Assembly (NCBI GenBank): GCA_902772605.1
Contig: CACYBG010000084.1
Span: 1-22,120, forward strand
DNA length: 22,120 nt
From: an uncultured Spirochaetaceae bacterium
GTDB lineage: Bacteria > Spirochaetota > Spirochaetia > Treponematales > Treponemataceae
Direction of reading: 5' to 3'
The position numbers and the translations under genes are program-made. The stretch's first letter is position 1. Every line of letters starts with the position of its first letter. Below the pieces are notes generated by a model that worked only from the letters and a program-made list of their open reading frames with translations, had not been told where the DNA came from and searched no databases. Below, in pieces: positions 7,095 through 15,398 of the stretch.

Positions 7095-7841
7095 ATGTCA
7101 GGACATAGTAAATGGGCAACCATTAAACATGCAAAGGGTATTGCTGACGCAAAACGTGGCAAGCTGTTTACAAAATTTATTAAGGAAATTTCCATCGCTG
7201 CAAAGATGGGCGGCGGAGACCCTGATTCAAACCCAAGACTTCGTACAGCCATTCTTAAGGCCCGTGCTTCCAACATGCCGAAGGATAACATCGAACGTGC
7301 CATCAAGAAGGGAACCGGTGAAGACGGTGGAGCCCAGTATGAGGAGCTTGTTTATGAAGGATACGCTCCAGGCGGAGTAGCTGTTTTGGTTGAAGTCCTT
7401 ACCGACAACAAGAACCGTGCAGCATCAAACGTAAGGAACATCTTTGGAAAGAACGGCGGAAACCTTGGAACATCAGGTTCTGTAAGCCGCATGTTCGATC
7501 GCAAGGGTGTAATCGAGTATGATGCGGAAAAGGTCAACGAGGATGAACTTACTGAAGTTGCAATCGAAGCTGAGGCTGACGACGTAGTGAACGAGGACGG
7601 AGTAATCACCGTTACTACCGATCCTGCAAACTTCGACAAGGTTCTTGAAGCTCTTCAGGCAAAGGAATACGAGTCCCTTTCTGCAGCAGTCAGCATGGTT
7701 CCGCAGGCTTATACGGCAGTCGATGCAGATACTGCAAAGAAGGTTGCAAAGCTTTTGAACAAGCTCGAAGAAGATGATGACGTTCAGAACGTCTGGTCAA
7801 CGGTTGAATATCCTGATGATTTCGACCCTGATGCAGAGTAA
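7095..7841 (+). CDS. yebC: YebC/PmpR (TACO1) family protein
   Basis: A 248-residue protein, normal length for the YebC/PmpR family. The N-terminal MSGHSKWATIKHAKGIADAKRGKLFTKF block is the family hallmark and is nearly universal; the acidic C-terminal EEDDDVQNVW...EYPDD is also typical. Members were described as DNA-binding regulators. Work on TACO1 and bacterial YebC points to a ribosome-associated role in translating difficult (for example proline-rich) stretches. The gene has a near-consensus promoter, an AAGGAG ribosome-binding site and a strong terminator, so it is monocistronic. Its codons differ from its neighbours: arginine is mostly CGT or CGC rather than AGG, which suggests high expression. 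In many bacteria yebC sits next to ruvC, as here. Confidence 0.96.
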   Translation: MSGHSKWATIKHAKGIADAKRGKLFTKFIKEISIAAKMGGGDPDSNPRLRTAILKARASNMPKDNIERAIKKGTGEDGGAQYEELVYEGYAPGGVAVLVEVLTDNKNRAASNVRNIFGKNGGNLGTSGSVSRMFDRKGVIEYDAEKVNEDELTEVAIEAEADDVVNEDGVITVTTDPANFDKVLEALQAKEYESLSAAVSMVPQAYTAVDADTAKKVAKLLNKLEEDDDVQNVWSTVEYPDDFDPDAE

Positions 7842-7946
7842 TTCGGAACCGATCAAACACATGGTTAGAAACTTATCGCCGTTTGGTTCATCCGTACCAA
7901 TCGACGGTTCGTTAGGGTCTGATTGACGCTAGAAAATCAGGTGGAG
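7842..7946 (+). ncRNA. Structured yebC 3' UTR / possible small RNA
   Basis: About 100 bases lie between the yebC stop and its terminator, longer than needed. Visible pairings include GAACCG 7846-7851 with CGGTTC 7905-7910, CAAAC 7855-7859 with GTTTG 7881-7885, TTGGT 7883-7887 with ACCAA 7896-7900, and CTGATT with AATCAG around 7919-7939. Some exclude each other. No small ORF with a ribosome-binding site is evident. It could be processed from the yebC mRNA as a 3' UTR small RNA; no known family is recognised. Confidence 0.25.
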
Positions 7947-7988
7947 GCGTCTGTAGTTTGTAATGAATTGCAGACGCTCTTTTTTTTC
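7943..7988 (+). terminator. Intrinsic terminator after yebC
   Basis: GCGTCTGTAGTT (7947-7958) pairs with AATTGCAGACGC (7966-7977), 12 pairs including two G-U, with a 7-base loop, followed by CTC and a run of eight or nine T residues. This is a textbook rho-independent terminator that separates yebC from ruvC. Confidence 0.9.
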
Positions 7989-8061
7989 GCCAGGAAAATT
8001 TACAGGTCCAAGCAGGGACTTTCGTTCGCAATGATTTTCACCTGAGTATGGAGATTTCCAG

Positions 8062-8544
8062 ATGCAAAAAAGAAGGCGGGTGCTGGGAATAGATCCAGGG
8101 CTTGCAAATACAGGATTCGGTATAGTTGATTTCAGTAACGGCGTAATCCGTCTTGTCAGTTACGGCGTAATAGAAACGTCCGCTGATGAAGACCACGGTG
8201 TAAGGCTGCTTGCAATCTACAACAGGCTTCTTGCGGTAATCGACGAGTTCCGTCCGGATGAAGCCGAAATGGAAACCCTGTATTTTTCGCGGAACACATC
8301 CAGTGCCCTTGCGGTTGCCGAAGCCAAGGGTGTCGTGACGCTCTGCCTTGCACAGCAGGGGATTCCGCTTTACATGTACACTCCGAACAAAATCAAGTCA
8401 ACGGTCACGGGAACTTCATCTGCAGACAAGGAAACCGTCGAGCAGTACGTGAAGGTCCTTTTGAACATGAAGGTCGTCCCCCAGCCTGACCATGCGGCAG
8501 ATGCACTTGCCGGGGCAATCACCCATATACACAGCACGCTCTGA
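8062..8544 (+). CDS. ruvC: Holliday junction resolvase RuvC
   Basis: RuvC is the dimeric endonuclease that cuts Holliday junctions symmetrically after RuvAB branch migration. At 160 residues it is of normal length. The RNase-H-like active site is complete: D11 in GIDPG, E71 in EMETLYF, and H144/D147 in PDHAADALA; the His variant of the third position is also found in Thermus RuvC. The SRNTSSALAVAEAKG helix matches the family. GGAG at 8050-8053 supports the start. It heads a ruvC-ruvA-ruvB-queA run behind the yebC terminator; no convincing promoter was found in the 75 bases before it. Confidence 0.96.
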   Translation: MQKRRRVLGIDPGLANTGFGIVDFSNGVIRLVSYGVIETSADEDHGVRLLAIYNRLLAVIDEFRPDEAEMETLYFSRNTSSALAVAEAKGVVTLCLAQQGIPLYMYTPNKIKSTVTGTSSADKETVEQYVKVLLNMKVVPQPDHAADALAGAITHIHSTL

Positions 8545-8587
8545 ATGCTTTTCGTTCGGGCGGTAATCATGAAATTAGGAAGGAAAT

Positions 8588-9205
8588 ATGTTCAACAGTC
8601 TGTCAGGAACGGTAACGGGAAAGTTTCCGCAGAAATTGCTTTTGGAGACCGGCGGCATTGAATGGGACATCAGCGTTCCTGATTCATCGCTGGAAAAGAT
8701 TCCTGCACCGGGTCAGCAGGGCAAGGTCTACACATGGCTTCAGCATACCGACGCACTCATGAACCTATATGGATTTGCCACGGAAAACGAGCGTTCACTC
8801 TTTTTCGACCTGCTGAAGGTTGACGGAATAGGACCTAAGGGTGCACTGAAAATCATGAGCAACATTTCATCGGGAGACCTTGCACTTACCCTTGAATCCG
8901 GCGATATCGAAAAGCTGCAGAAGGTTCCGGGTGTCGGAAAGAAGACTGCTGCAAAGATGCTCCTTCAGCTGAAGGGAAAACTCAGCATTGACGATTCGGC
9001 CCCCGTTTCAAGGACAAAGGCTTCCGTTCCGTTCTCCGACGTAATCACTGCACTTTCTGAAATGGGCTACGACAGGAAGGCATGCGAGGAAGTCGTTTCC
9101 GCCATAGCAGACAGATTCGGATCCGATGAAGCGTTTAAAGCCAAAACTCAGGCTGAAAAAGAGGATGCGATATTCAGACAGGCCCTTGTGGAGATGGCCA
9201 GATGA
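8588..9205 (+). CDS. ruvA: Holliday junction DNA helicase subunit RuvA
   Basis: RuvA forms the tetramer that holds the Holliday junction and loads RuvB. The 205 residues show the usual three parts: an N-terminal OB fold (MFNSLSGTV to about 65), a tandem helix-hairpin-helix region with GIGPKGA (80-86) and VPGVGKKTA (113-121), and a C-terminal RuvB-binding three-helix domain (about 150-205) after a flexible linker. AGGAAGGA just upstream gives a good ribosome-binding site. The stop overlaps the ruvB start in ATGA, so the two are translationally coupled, as expected for subunits of one complex. Confidence 0.96.
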   Translation: MFNSLSGTVTGKFPQKLLLETGGIEWDISVPDSSLEKIPAPGQQGKVYTWLQHTDALMNLYGFATENERSLFFDLLKVDGIGPKGALKIMSNISSGDLALTLESGDIEKLQKVPGVGKKTAAKMLLQLKGKLSIDDSAPVSRTKASVPFSDVITALSEMGYDRKACEEVVSAIADRFGSDEAFKAKTQAEKEDAIFRQALVEMAR

Positions 9206-10395
9206 ACAAGAGCGTAAACCACAGGTCGCAGTATTCAAGACCGAAAACTCCCTACGAGGAAGAAGCCGATGAAATGAACATGGCGGCCCAGCTTGCAAAA
9301 CAGGCGGCAATGAACGTTGCCAGGGAAAGTGCAGGCAGGACCCGCATCGTAAGGGGTGAGGATGTACTTGATTCCGGATTCGTCCATTCCGGCGAAAAGT
9401 CTGATGAGGACGCACAGGAAAACACTCTACGTCCGCTTGCATTGAAGGATTTCCAGGGACAGAAGGCCATAAAGGAAAACCTTTCCGTATTCATCAACGC
9501 CGCACGGGACAGGGGGGATGCTCTCGACCATCTTTTTTTGATAGGTCCGCCCGGATTGGGAAAGACCACGCTTGCACAGATTACCGCAAATGAACTTGGT
9601 GCAGACTTCAAGGTTACGGCAGCCCCTGCACTTGATAAGCCCAAGGATCTTGCAGGAATACTTTCGACCATAAGCCCGAGGACCGTTTTTTTCATAGATG
9701 AAATCCACAGGCTCAAGCCGGCCATAGAGGAAATGCTCTACATAGCTATGGAGGATTTTTCGCTCGACTGGGTAATAGGTCAGGGAGCCGCAGCAAGGAC
9801 AGTCCGCATACCGATTCCGCATTTTACGCTGGTCGGTGCGACGACAAAGGCAGGAACGGTTTCCTCCCCGTTGATAAGCAGGTTCGGTATAATCCAGAGG
9901 CTCCGGTTCTACACCGATGAAGAACTTGCATCGATAATACGCAGGTCCGCATCGATTCTGGGAGTATCGGTTGACGAAGATGCGGGACTTTTGATGGCTT
10001 CATGTTCGCGAGGAACTCCACGTGTGGCGAACAGGGTGCTTCGTCGCATGAGGGATTTTGCGCAGGTTGCAGGTTCCGGCAGGATAAGCGTGGACATCGT
10101 GAAAAACGGACTCGAACGCCTTGGAATTGACAGCCTGGGGCTTGAATATTATGATAGGGAAATCCTTCTTTCCATCATAAACAACTTCGGCGGTGGACCT
10201 GTGGGTGCTGAAACCCTTGCCATATCGATAGGCGAATCAATCGATACGCTGGAAGATTATTACGAGCCTTACCTGATACAGTGCGGACTTCTTCAGAGGA
10301 CTCCGCGCGGAAGGGTTGCAACTGAAAAGGCTTATGCCCATCTGCATGTGGAAGGAAGGAAAGGTGGGGATGAATCTCAGGGACGGCTTTTTTAG
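9202..10395 (+). CDS. ruvB: Holliday junction branch-migration ATPase RuvB, N-terminally extended
   Basis: RuvB is the hexameric AAA+ motor of branch migration. Walker A GPPGLGKT (115-122), Walker B FFIDEIH, sensor I GATTKAG, the arginine finger in LISRFGI, and the winged-helix C-terminus ending in QRTPRGRVATEKAYAHL are all present. It is 397 residues, whereas most RuvB are about 330-350. Walker A begins near residue 62 in E. coli but at 115 here, so about 53 extra residues precede the conserved start. The extension is polar and includes an Ala/Gln-rich helix around 24-44. The ATGA overlap with ruvA supports the long start; internal ATGs exist at codons 25 and 27. Confidence 0.96.
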   Translation: MNKSVNHRSQYSRPKTPYEEEADEMNMAAQLAKQAAMNVARESAGRTRIVRGEDVLDSGFVHSGEKSDEDAQENTLRPLALKDFQGQKAIKENLSVFINAARDRGDALDHLFLIGPPGLGKTTLAQITANELGADFKVTAAPALDKPKDLAGILSTISPRTVFFIDEIHRLKPAIEEMLYIAMEDFSLDWVIGQGAAARTVRIPIPHFTLVGATTKAGTVSSPLISRFGIIQRLRFYTDEELASIIRRSASILGVSVDEDAGLLMASCSRGTPRVANRVLRRMRDFAQVAGSGRISVDIVKNGLERLGIDSLGLEYYDREILLSIINNFGGGPVGAETLAISIGESIDTLEDYYEPYLIQCGLLQRTPRGRVATEKAYAHLHVEGRKGGDESQGRLF

Positions 10396-10462
10396 CCTTG
10401 CCCCGTTCACTCGTTTAATCTGACGGAAATTTGGCGGTTGCCAGTATTTAAGAGAAGACAGG

Positions 10463-11503
10463 ATGCTTACAAAGGACTTTTATTTTGATCTGCCGCAGGA
10501 ACTGATTGCTCAGAAACCTTCCGGCGAACGTGGAAACGACAGGCTCATGCTTTTGGGACGAAAGTCGGGAACCGTTGAAAATCACCTCATGGAGGAACTT
10601 CCTTCGCTTGTCGATGACGGCACGCTCATGATTTTCAACAACAGCAAGGTTCGAAGGAGCCGCTGCTATGGAATCAAGACTACGAGCGGAAGGGAGCAGG
10701 AATTCATGTTCCTGAACCAGGTTGGACCGGACGGCGATTCCTGGAACACCATGGTCAAGGGTGCAAAAAAAGTCAAGCCAGGAAACGTATACAGGTTTTC
10801 CGACGGCTCCGAGGGAACCATAGTTGGAAATCCCGACGATGAAGGAAGCGAATTCCGCACCATAAAATTTCCGTTCAGAATAAGCGAGGAATGGTTCGAG
10901 AGGGTCGGCCACATACCTCTTCCACCGTACATAAGGCGTGAGGATGACGACACCGATTCAGAGCGATATCAGACCGTATATGCAAAGGAAGTCGGAAGTG
11001 CGGCATGTCCTACTGCGGGACTGCATTTCACCGAGGACATACTTCAAAAGCTCAGGGCCCGCGGAATAGATCTGGAATGGATAACGCTCCATGTAGGACT
11101 GGGAACTTTCCTTCCCGTACGTGCAGAAAACATAGAGGACCACAGGATGCACGAGGAAATCTACACGGTTCCGTACGATGTCGCCGACAAAATCAACAGG
11201 GCGAAAAAAGAGGATCGACCGATTCTTGCCGTAGGAACCACTTCCGTAAGGACACTTGAAAGCGCATGCGATGAAAACGGAATGGTGCAGGGCGGAACGA
11301 GGGGAACCCACATCTTCATGTATCCGGGATACAGGTTCAAGGTTGTGGACCAGATGTTCACCAATTTCCACACCCCCGAATCCACGCTGATAATGCTCGT
11401 TTCTGCATTCTCCACGCGCGAAAACATACTTAACGCATACAGGATTGCCGTTGAAGAAAAATACAGGTTCTTCTCCTACGGCGATGCGATGCTCATAAAG
11501 TAA
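10463..11503 (+). CDS. queA: S-adenosylmethionine:tRNA ribosyltransferase-isomerase
   Basis: QueA transfers the ribosyl moiety of S-adenosylmethionine to preQ1 at tRNA position 34, making epoxyqueuosine. The 346 residues carry the family motifs: the opening FYFDLPQELIAQKP, FNNSKV, GHIPLPPYI, the long RYQTVYAKEVGSAACPTAGLHFT block, LHVGLGTF, GTTSVRTLES, and a C-terminal NFHTPESTLIMLVSAF. It starts 67 bp after ruvB on the same strand, an order seen in many bacteria where queA accompanies ruvAB. The ribosome-binding site is weak (AAGAGAAG). It ends 17 bp from the convergent XDH-like gene. Confidence 0.96.
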   Translation: MLTKDFYFDLPQELIAQKPSGERGNDRLMLLGRKSGTVENHLMEELPSLVDDGTLMIFNNSKVRRSRCYGIKTTSGREQEFMFLNQVGPDGDSWNTMVKGAKKVKPGNVYRFSDGSEGTIVGNPDDEGSEFRTIKFPFRISEEWFERVGHIPLPPYIRREDDDTDSERYQTVYAKEVGSAACPTAGLHFTEDILQKLRARGIDLEWITLHVGLGTFLPVRAENIEDHRMHEEIYTVPYDVADKINRAKKEDRPILAVGTTSVRTLESACDENGMVQGGTRGTHIFMYPGYRFKVVDQMFTNFHTPESTLIMLVSAFSTRENILNAYRIAVEEKYRFFSYGDAMLIK

Positions 11504-11520
11504 GACCGTCCCGAATCGGC

Positions 11521-13035
11521 CTAAACCAGCATTTCAAGGGATGTCCTGAGCAGGGTCTTGAACTGCTGTTCGAGCATCGGGTCTGCATCCCTGTTGCATT
11601 TTTCGCTGAATATTTTTCCTGCGTTCGTAATGCACGTCGATATGATTTTTTCAGGCAGCGGAACCTTCTGTCCTATCAGGTCGGAACTGAATCCGTACTT
11701 GACCCTTTTGTGCAGGGACTTCTTGTTGTGCCTGAAAATCTCGTCGTGCTGACTCAGCTCCCCGTTTCCCGAAAATGAAATCCTTATGTTGTAAATGTGT
11801 TCGCGCTCCGTTTCTGCAAGGAATGAAAATCCCGCCGACTTGCCGCTAAGGAAATCGCTCTGTCCAAGTCTCCTGTAGATTGAAAAATTCCAGTTGGTTA
11901 TCGGAATGCGGATTTTGGTGAGTATTTCCATACGGCCAAGGTTCTTGAATTCGTAAGCCTTTACGATTTTCCTGATTTCCTTATGGTCCTTCGGATATGA
12001 TATTTCAAATTTTGCATCCAGAGCCAGAAGTGCAGACCATGTGCTTCCCCTGTGGTCCGGAATGCAGATGTTTCCGCCGATTGTAGAAACGTTCCTCATC
12101 GAGTGGCTTGCGATTTCAGAGATTGCGTCCCTGAGTATCTTCGGAACCCTCTGGTTTTTCATGACTGAATTGAGGCTTGCAGCAGCTCCGATTTCTATGT
12201 ATCGCTCGTGCTTTTCAATAGCCATGAGTTCGGGAATCTTTTTAAGGCTGATTACCGTGGCCTTTTTCGGCGGTGCAAAATCAAGTCCGCTTATCTGTAT
12301 GTCAACGGAATCGTCATTCATCGCTTCGTATGTTCCGCCTGCCGATATGCTGAAATCTTCCGCAGCTTCCATGGCAGAAAAAAGCTTCTGCATCGACGTC
12401 GGGAAAATGATTTTTTCATCGCTTCCGTCGTTTTCATCGGGAGATGGCGGCTCGACGTTCTTTTCCTGCTTGACGGCGGCATTTTTTTCATTCGATTCGC
12501 TTTCGTTCGATTCGCTTTCATTCGTCAGCGTAACGGTCTTTTTCCTTCCGATTGAATTGCTTTCCTTTTCCTTCCTTGCAGCCTTTATGTCGTATGCAAA
12601 GAGTATTCCGTCGCACAGGGTTTCGTCGTCGGTGCAGCATGTGTTCAATCCCCTGACGGCATTCAGTATGATTTCCCTGCTCGGCTTTTCATGCTTTATG
12701 AGGTCGTAGGCCGTGAAGAATTTTCCCGCGTCGCAGTATCCGCACAGATTGATTCCCGCCTTTTCGAATCCCCTGGATATGTCCTTCGCTTCGGGATAGT
12801 TTTTCATGAAGTGGGAGTACGTGACTATTTCGTCGTCGTCACGCAAAGATGCAAACGAAATCTTGCATGAGGGAACGGGACTGTCGTTCAAAAGTATCAT
12901 GCAGTTTCCGCAGAACCCCTTGGAGCATCCGAGCTTTACGCTCTTGCATCCGTTTTTCCTGAGGAATTTCTGAAGGTTTTCTTCCGACGAGCTGTCTATG
13001 TTTTTCTTTCCGTTGATTTTGTAGGATATGTTCAA
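11521..13035 (-). CDS. Xanthine-dehydrogenase-like small subunit: fused [2Fe-2S] and FAD domains
   Basis: A 504-residue electron-transfer subunit of the molybdenum-hydroxylase type. Residues 1-75 are a plant-ferredoxin-like domain with C37, C42, C45 and C57 in normal spacing. Residues 80-150 are the second [2Fe-2S] helical domain: C98 and C101 (CGYC) and C133 are in register, but the expected CxC is CCT, so the fourth ligand is missing from position 135 and C134 is adjacent instead. A Ser/Glu/Asn linker (about 155-210) with a short DNA repeat leads to the FAD domain, with SAGGT (231-235) and RNVSTIGGN (314-322). The start is TTG at 13035, backed by GGAGGG six bases upstream; TTG overlaps the preceding TGA stop. 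Family is clear, activity is not. Confidence 0.8.
   Translation of the reverse strand: MNISYKINGKKNIDSSSEENLQKFLRKNGCKSVKLGCSKGFCGNCMILLNDSPVPSCKISFASLRDDDEIVTYSHFMKNYPEAKDISRGFEKAGINLCGYCDAGKFFTAYDLIKHEKPSREIILNAVRGLNTCCTDDETLCDGILFAYDIKAARKEKESNSIGRKKTVTLTNESESNESESNEKNAAVKQEKNVEPPSPDENDGSDEKIIFPTSMQKLFSAMEAAEDFSISAGGTYEAMNDDSVDIQISGLDFAPPKKATVISLKKIPELMAIEKHERYIEIGAAASLNSVMKNQRVPKILRDAISEIASHSMRNVSTIGGNICIPDHRGSTWSALLALDAKFEISYPKDHKEIRKIVKAYEFKNLGRMEILTKIRIPITNWNFSIYRRLGQSDFLSGKSAGFSFLAETEREHIYNIRISFSGNGELSQHDEIFRHNKKSLHKRVKYGFSSDLIGQKVPLPEKIISTCITNAGKIFSEKCNRDADPMLEQQFKTLLRTSLEMLV
12491..12524. repeat. 15-bp tandem repeat in the FeS-FAD linker
   Basis: TTCGATTCGCTTTCG (12491-12505) and TTCGATTCGCTTTCA (12506-12520) differ at one base and are followed by a partial third TTCG. 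On the coding strand they give repeated Ser-Glu-Ser-Asn-Glu in the linker between the iron-sulfur and FAD domains. Confidence 0.7.
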
Positions 13036-15398
13036 TGAAGTCCCTCCGTTTCATCCAAAGCCTTCTTTATGCCGTGCGTTTTGCTTTCCGTTTCAAGCTC
13101 GACGTTTTTCCTGTGCATGATTTTGTAGATGGTGTCGACCTGGAGCGGAAATTCCGTGACCGGTTCACCTGCAATCTGAGATATGGCCTGGGTGATTGCA
13201 GACGGCAGAATCTGATACGGAAGTTCTCCGATCTGTGATGAGCGTTTGTCGGATTCCATGAACTCTATGCTGATTCTATCCGGCTTGTCCTCTTCACCCT
13301 CGATTATTCCGCTGAGTATTTTGTGGACTGCAATCTTTATTCCGTTTTCCGCGGCTTCCCTGTTGCAGATTTTTCCTCCGTCAATCAGCATGCTAAGTTC
13401 CCTGATGTGCGGCTTGAACGTCTCCATGTCCAGCTGCATGTCCACGACCGCTATTCCGAAAGCTTCCGTCAGAAACGGACGACCTTCGAATTTTTCCGGG
13501 TTCCATTGCTTTTTCTTCCGGTCGGTAATCCTCTTCTGGATTATTATCGGATACTTTTTTTTCTGGGCCTTTGCCTTCAGAAGTCCGTCGCAGCATCTGT
13601 CGATAAGTTCCATCGTCACGCTGATGTTTGAATTGACTACGTCGGGAATCAGTGGTTCTTCCGAAATCGTGAAGTCCGAATCCACGTTTATGCATCCGGG
13701 TGAAATTTCCAGCTGGCTTGAAATCTTGTTCTTGAGGATTTCTATAGAGGGTTTTGAATTCAGGGGCGTGTGTATGGTAAGCCTGTCGGCACTCTCCCAG
13801 ATTATCTCAAGGGAGGGGTCGCTATCCTTGTACATCTGCGAACCGAAATAGCATGTTCCCTCGAATCCGCATGAAAGGCCGACGCCCCTCTTGGGAAATA
13901 CGACCTTGTGGAAATACGACCTTGAATCCTTTTTGTCGTCGTTTTCATCGGCATTCGATGTAAGGGCCTTCAACCTTTCCTCTTCGTCGCGCTTACTGTT
14001 CATCTTGTAGGAATAGTAGAGCCTTGGGAAATAAGTCTTTCCGCATATCCTGTCGATGTATGCGTCCTTCTGTTCCTGCATGAAATTGAACGGCATGTGG
14101 GGAACGAGAATTTCCGGAGAACTGAAATTCAGCTTCCTGATTTCCGCCGGCGAAATGTCAAGTTCCCTGCTGATTTCGTTCATCTGGTTTTCGATTGCAA
14201 AGAACGCCGCTGAATCGAGCATCTGCAGGTTGAGCGATGAAGCGCTTTCGAATGTTGCAAGGGCCTTTGCCGTTACCCTGAGGTTCGGGACCAGATAGCA
14301 TCCGTATGAGGCGATTGCAAGCCTGTCTACGATTTCCTGTGCGAACGGGTTGTAGAATCCGGCTTCAACGTCTATGTGTATGTCCATGGCCAGAATCTTT
14401 CCTGCGTCGTCTGTTCCCGTCCTGTTTGAAATCGTTATGGGCTGCATCGTGTCCATGAACTTTTTCTGTTCGTAGGTGGAGTAGACGAGCTTTACGACTT
14501 TTTTCGTCCTGTATGAGGCTACTGCAGTCTGGGCTGCGATTACGGAATTGTACCACACCGCATTTGATGAAGTGTTTGTCGAGCGGGTCTTGTTTATCTT
14601 TATGTTTTCCGGCTTGATTGCAAGTACGTCCGACACTGCCTGACGCATGTTGCTCAGCCAGAGGCTCTGTGCGTATATTTCGATTTCAGTCTCTTCGTTT
14701 TCGTCTGAAAAGCAGCATATTGCACCGGCCGGTTCCCTGTAATCGGTGGAGTCGATTTTGTAGGTCCATTTGTTTTCGATTACGTGCGGACATGAATCAA
14801 GCACCTGTTCAATCCCCTTTGGAGAACCCCTCCTTACGCGTCCGAAACATGGCCCCGACTGTACCGTTCTTGTTGCGACGACGGAAAAATTGTCCACGCC
14901 GATTTCCTGAAAATTGAATTCATCGAATCCCGAAATCTGCAGCTCCCTGGTGATTTCCTTTATTTCATCGGGATTCTTTGTCTCTATTTTCGCAGGCCGA
15001 TTCAGTCCCTTGCTTCCGGGAAGGTGCATTTCCTTATAGATGATTCCAAGGCTCCGTGAAAGCTCGATGACCTTCTCTTCATCCGGTCCGACCACCATTC
15101 CAAGCGGCTCTCCCTGATACGAAATCTGCTCCTGACAGAACACCGGAACCGAATTCTTTCCGTCCGGACTTTCTATGAATTTGTTTCCCGGAATGTCCTC
15201 TGCAGTAATTACCGTGTATCCTTCTGGAAGTCCGTCGGTCTGAATCGATGAAAATGAACCTGAAAAACCGCTTCGGATTATGGCACCGTAAAGCATTCCC
15301 GGAAAACTGTAGTCGCTGTAGAATCCGTTCTGATATGAGAACCTTGATTTCTTTTTCGGAGCCGTTTCCTGCTCCAAGTTCACCTTTGCCTTATGCAT
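13032..15398 (-). CDS. Xanthine-dehydrogenase-like large subunit lacking canonical molybdopterin loops
   Basis: A 788-residue protein with the layout of the molybdopterin subunit of xanthine dehydrogenase/aldehyde oxidase: an N-terminal alpha/beta domain (YGAIIRSG, VITAEDIPG, YQGEPLG) and a long C-terminal region (VDMQLDMETFKPHI, MLIDGGKICNREAAENG). The Glu corresponding to the catalytic base in GxGE is kept (QIGELP, about E725). However, the GGGFGGK loop is replaced by RSTNTSSNA (272-280) and the FRGFG-type loop by SASSLNLQM (385-393), both of which normally contact the cofactor. The start overlaps the aminotransferase stop by 8 bp, with GGGAG a few bases upstream, and the stop overlaps the small subunit start. 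Fold assignment is good; enzymatic function is doubtful. Confidence 0.72.
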   Translation of the reverse strand: MHKAKVNLEQETAPKKKSRFSYQNGFYSDYSFPGMLYGAIIRSGFSGSFSSIQTDGLPEGYTVITAEDIPGNKFIESPDGKNSVPVFCQEQISYQGEPLGMVVGPDEEKVIELSRSLGIIYKEMHLPGSKGLNRPAKIETKNPDEIKEITRELQISGFDEFNFQEIGVDNFSVVATRTVQSGPCFGRVRRGSPKGIEQVLDSCPHVIENKWTYKIDSTDYREPAGAICCFSDENEETEIEIYAQSLWLSNMRQAVSDVLAIKPENIKINKTRSTNTSSNAVWYNSVIAAQTAVASYRTKKVVKLVYSTYEQKKFMDTMQPITISNRTGTDDAGKILAMDIHIDVEAGFYNPFAQEIVDRLAIASYGCYLVPNLRVTAKALATFESASSLNLQMLDSAAFFAIENQMNEISRELDISPAEIRKLNFSSPEILVPHMPFNFMQEQKDAYIDRICGKTYFPRLYYSYKMNSKRDEEERLKALTSNADENDDKKDSRSYFHKVVFPKRGVGLSCGFEGTCYFGSQMYKDSDPSLEIIWESADRLTIHTPLNSKPSIEILKNKISSQLEISPGCINVDSDFTISEEPLIPDVVNSNISVTMELIDRCCDGLLKAKAQKKKYPIIIQKRITDRKKKQWNPEKFEGRPFLTEAFGIAVVDMQLDMETFKPHIRELSMLIDGGKICNREAAENGIKIAVHKILSGIIEGEEDKPDRISIEFMESDKRSSQIGELPYQILPSAITQAISQIAGEPVTEFPLQVDTIYKIMHRKNVELETESKTHGIKKALDETEGLH

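Noticed and set aside
7900..7925. tRNA T-arm-like GGTTC
   Set aside because: No acceptor stem, anticodon arm or other tRNA parts surround it.
11558..13851. Plus-strand open frames opposite the XDH-like genes
   Set aside because: They are Ser/Phe-rich shadows of a coding strand with clear domains and ribosome-binding sites.
13032..15398. XDH-like large gene as a pseudogene
   Set aside because: The frame is intact over 788 codons with coupled junctions and a retained GxGE glutamate, so divergence rather than decay is more likely.
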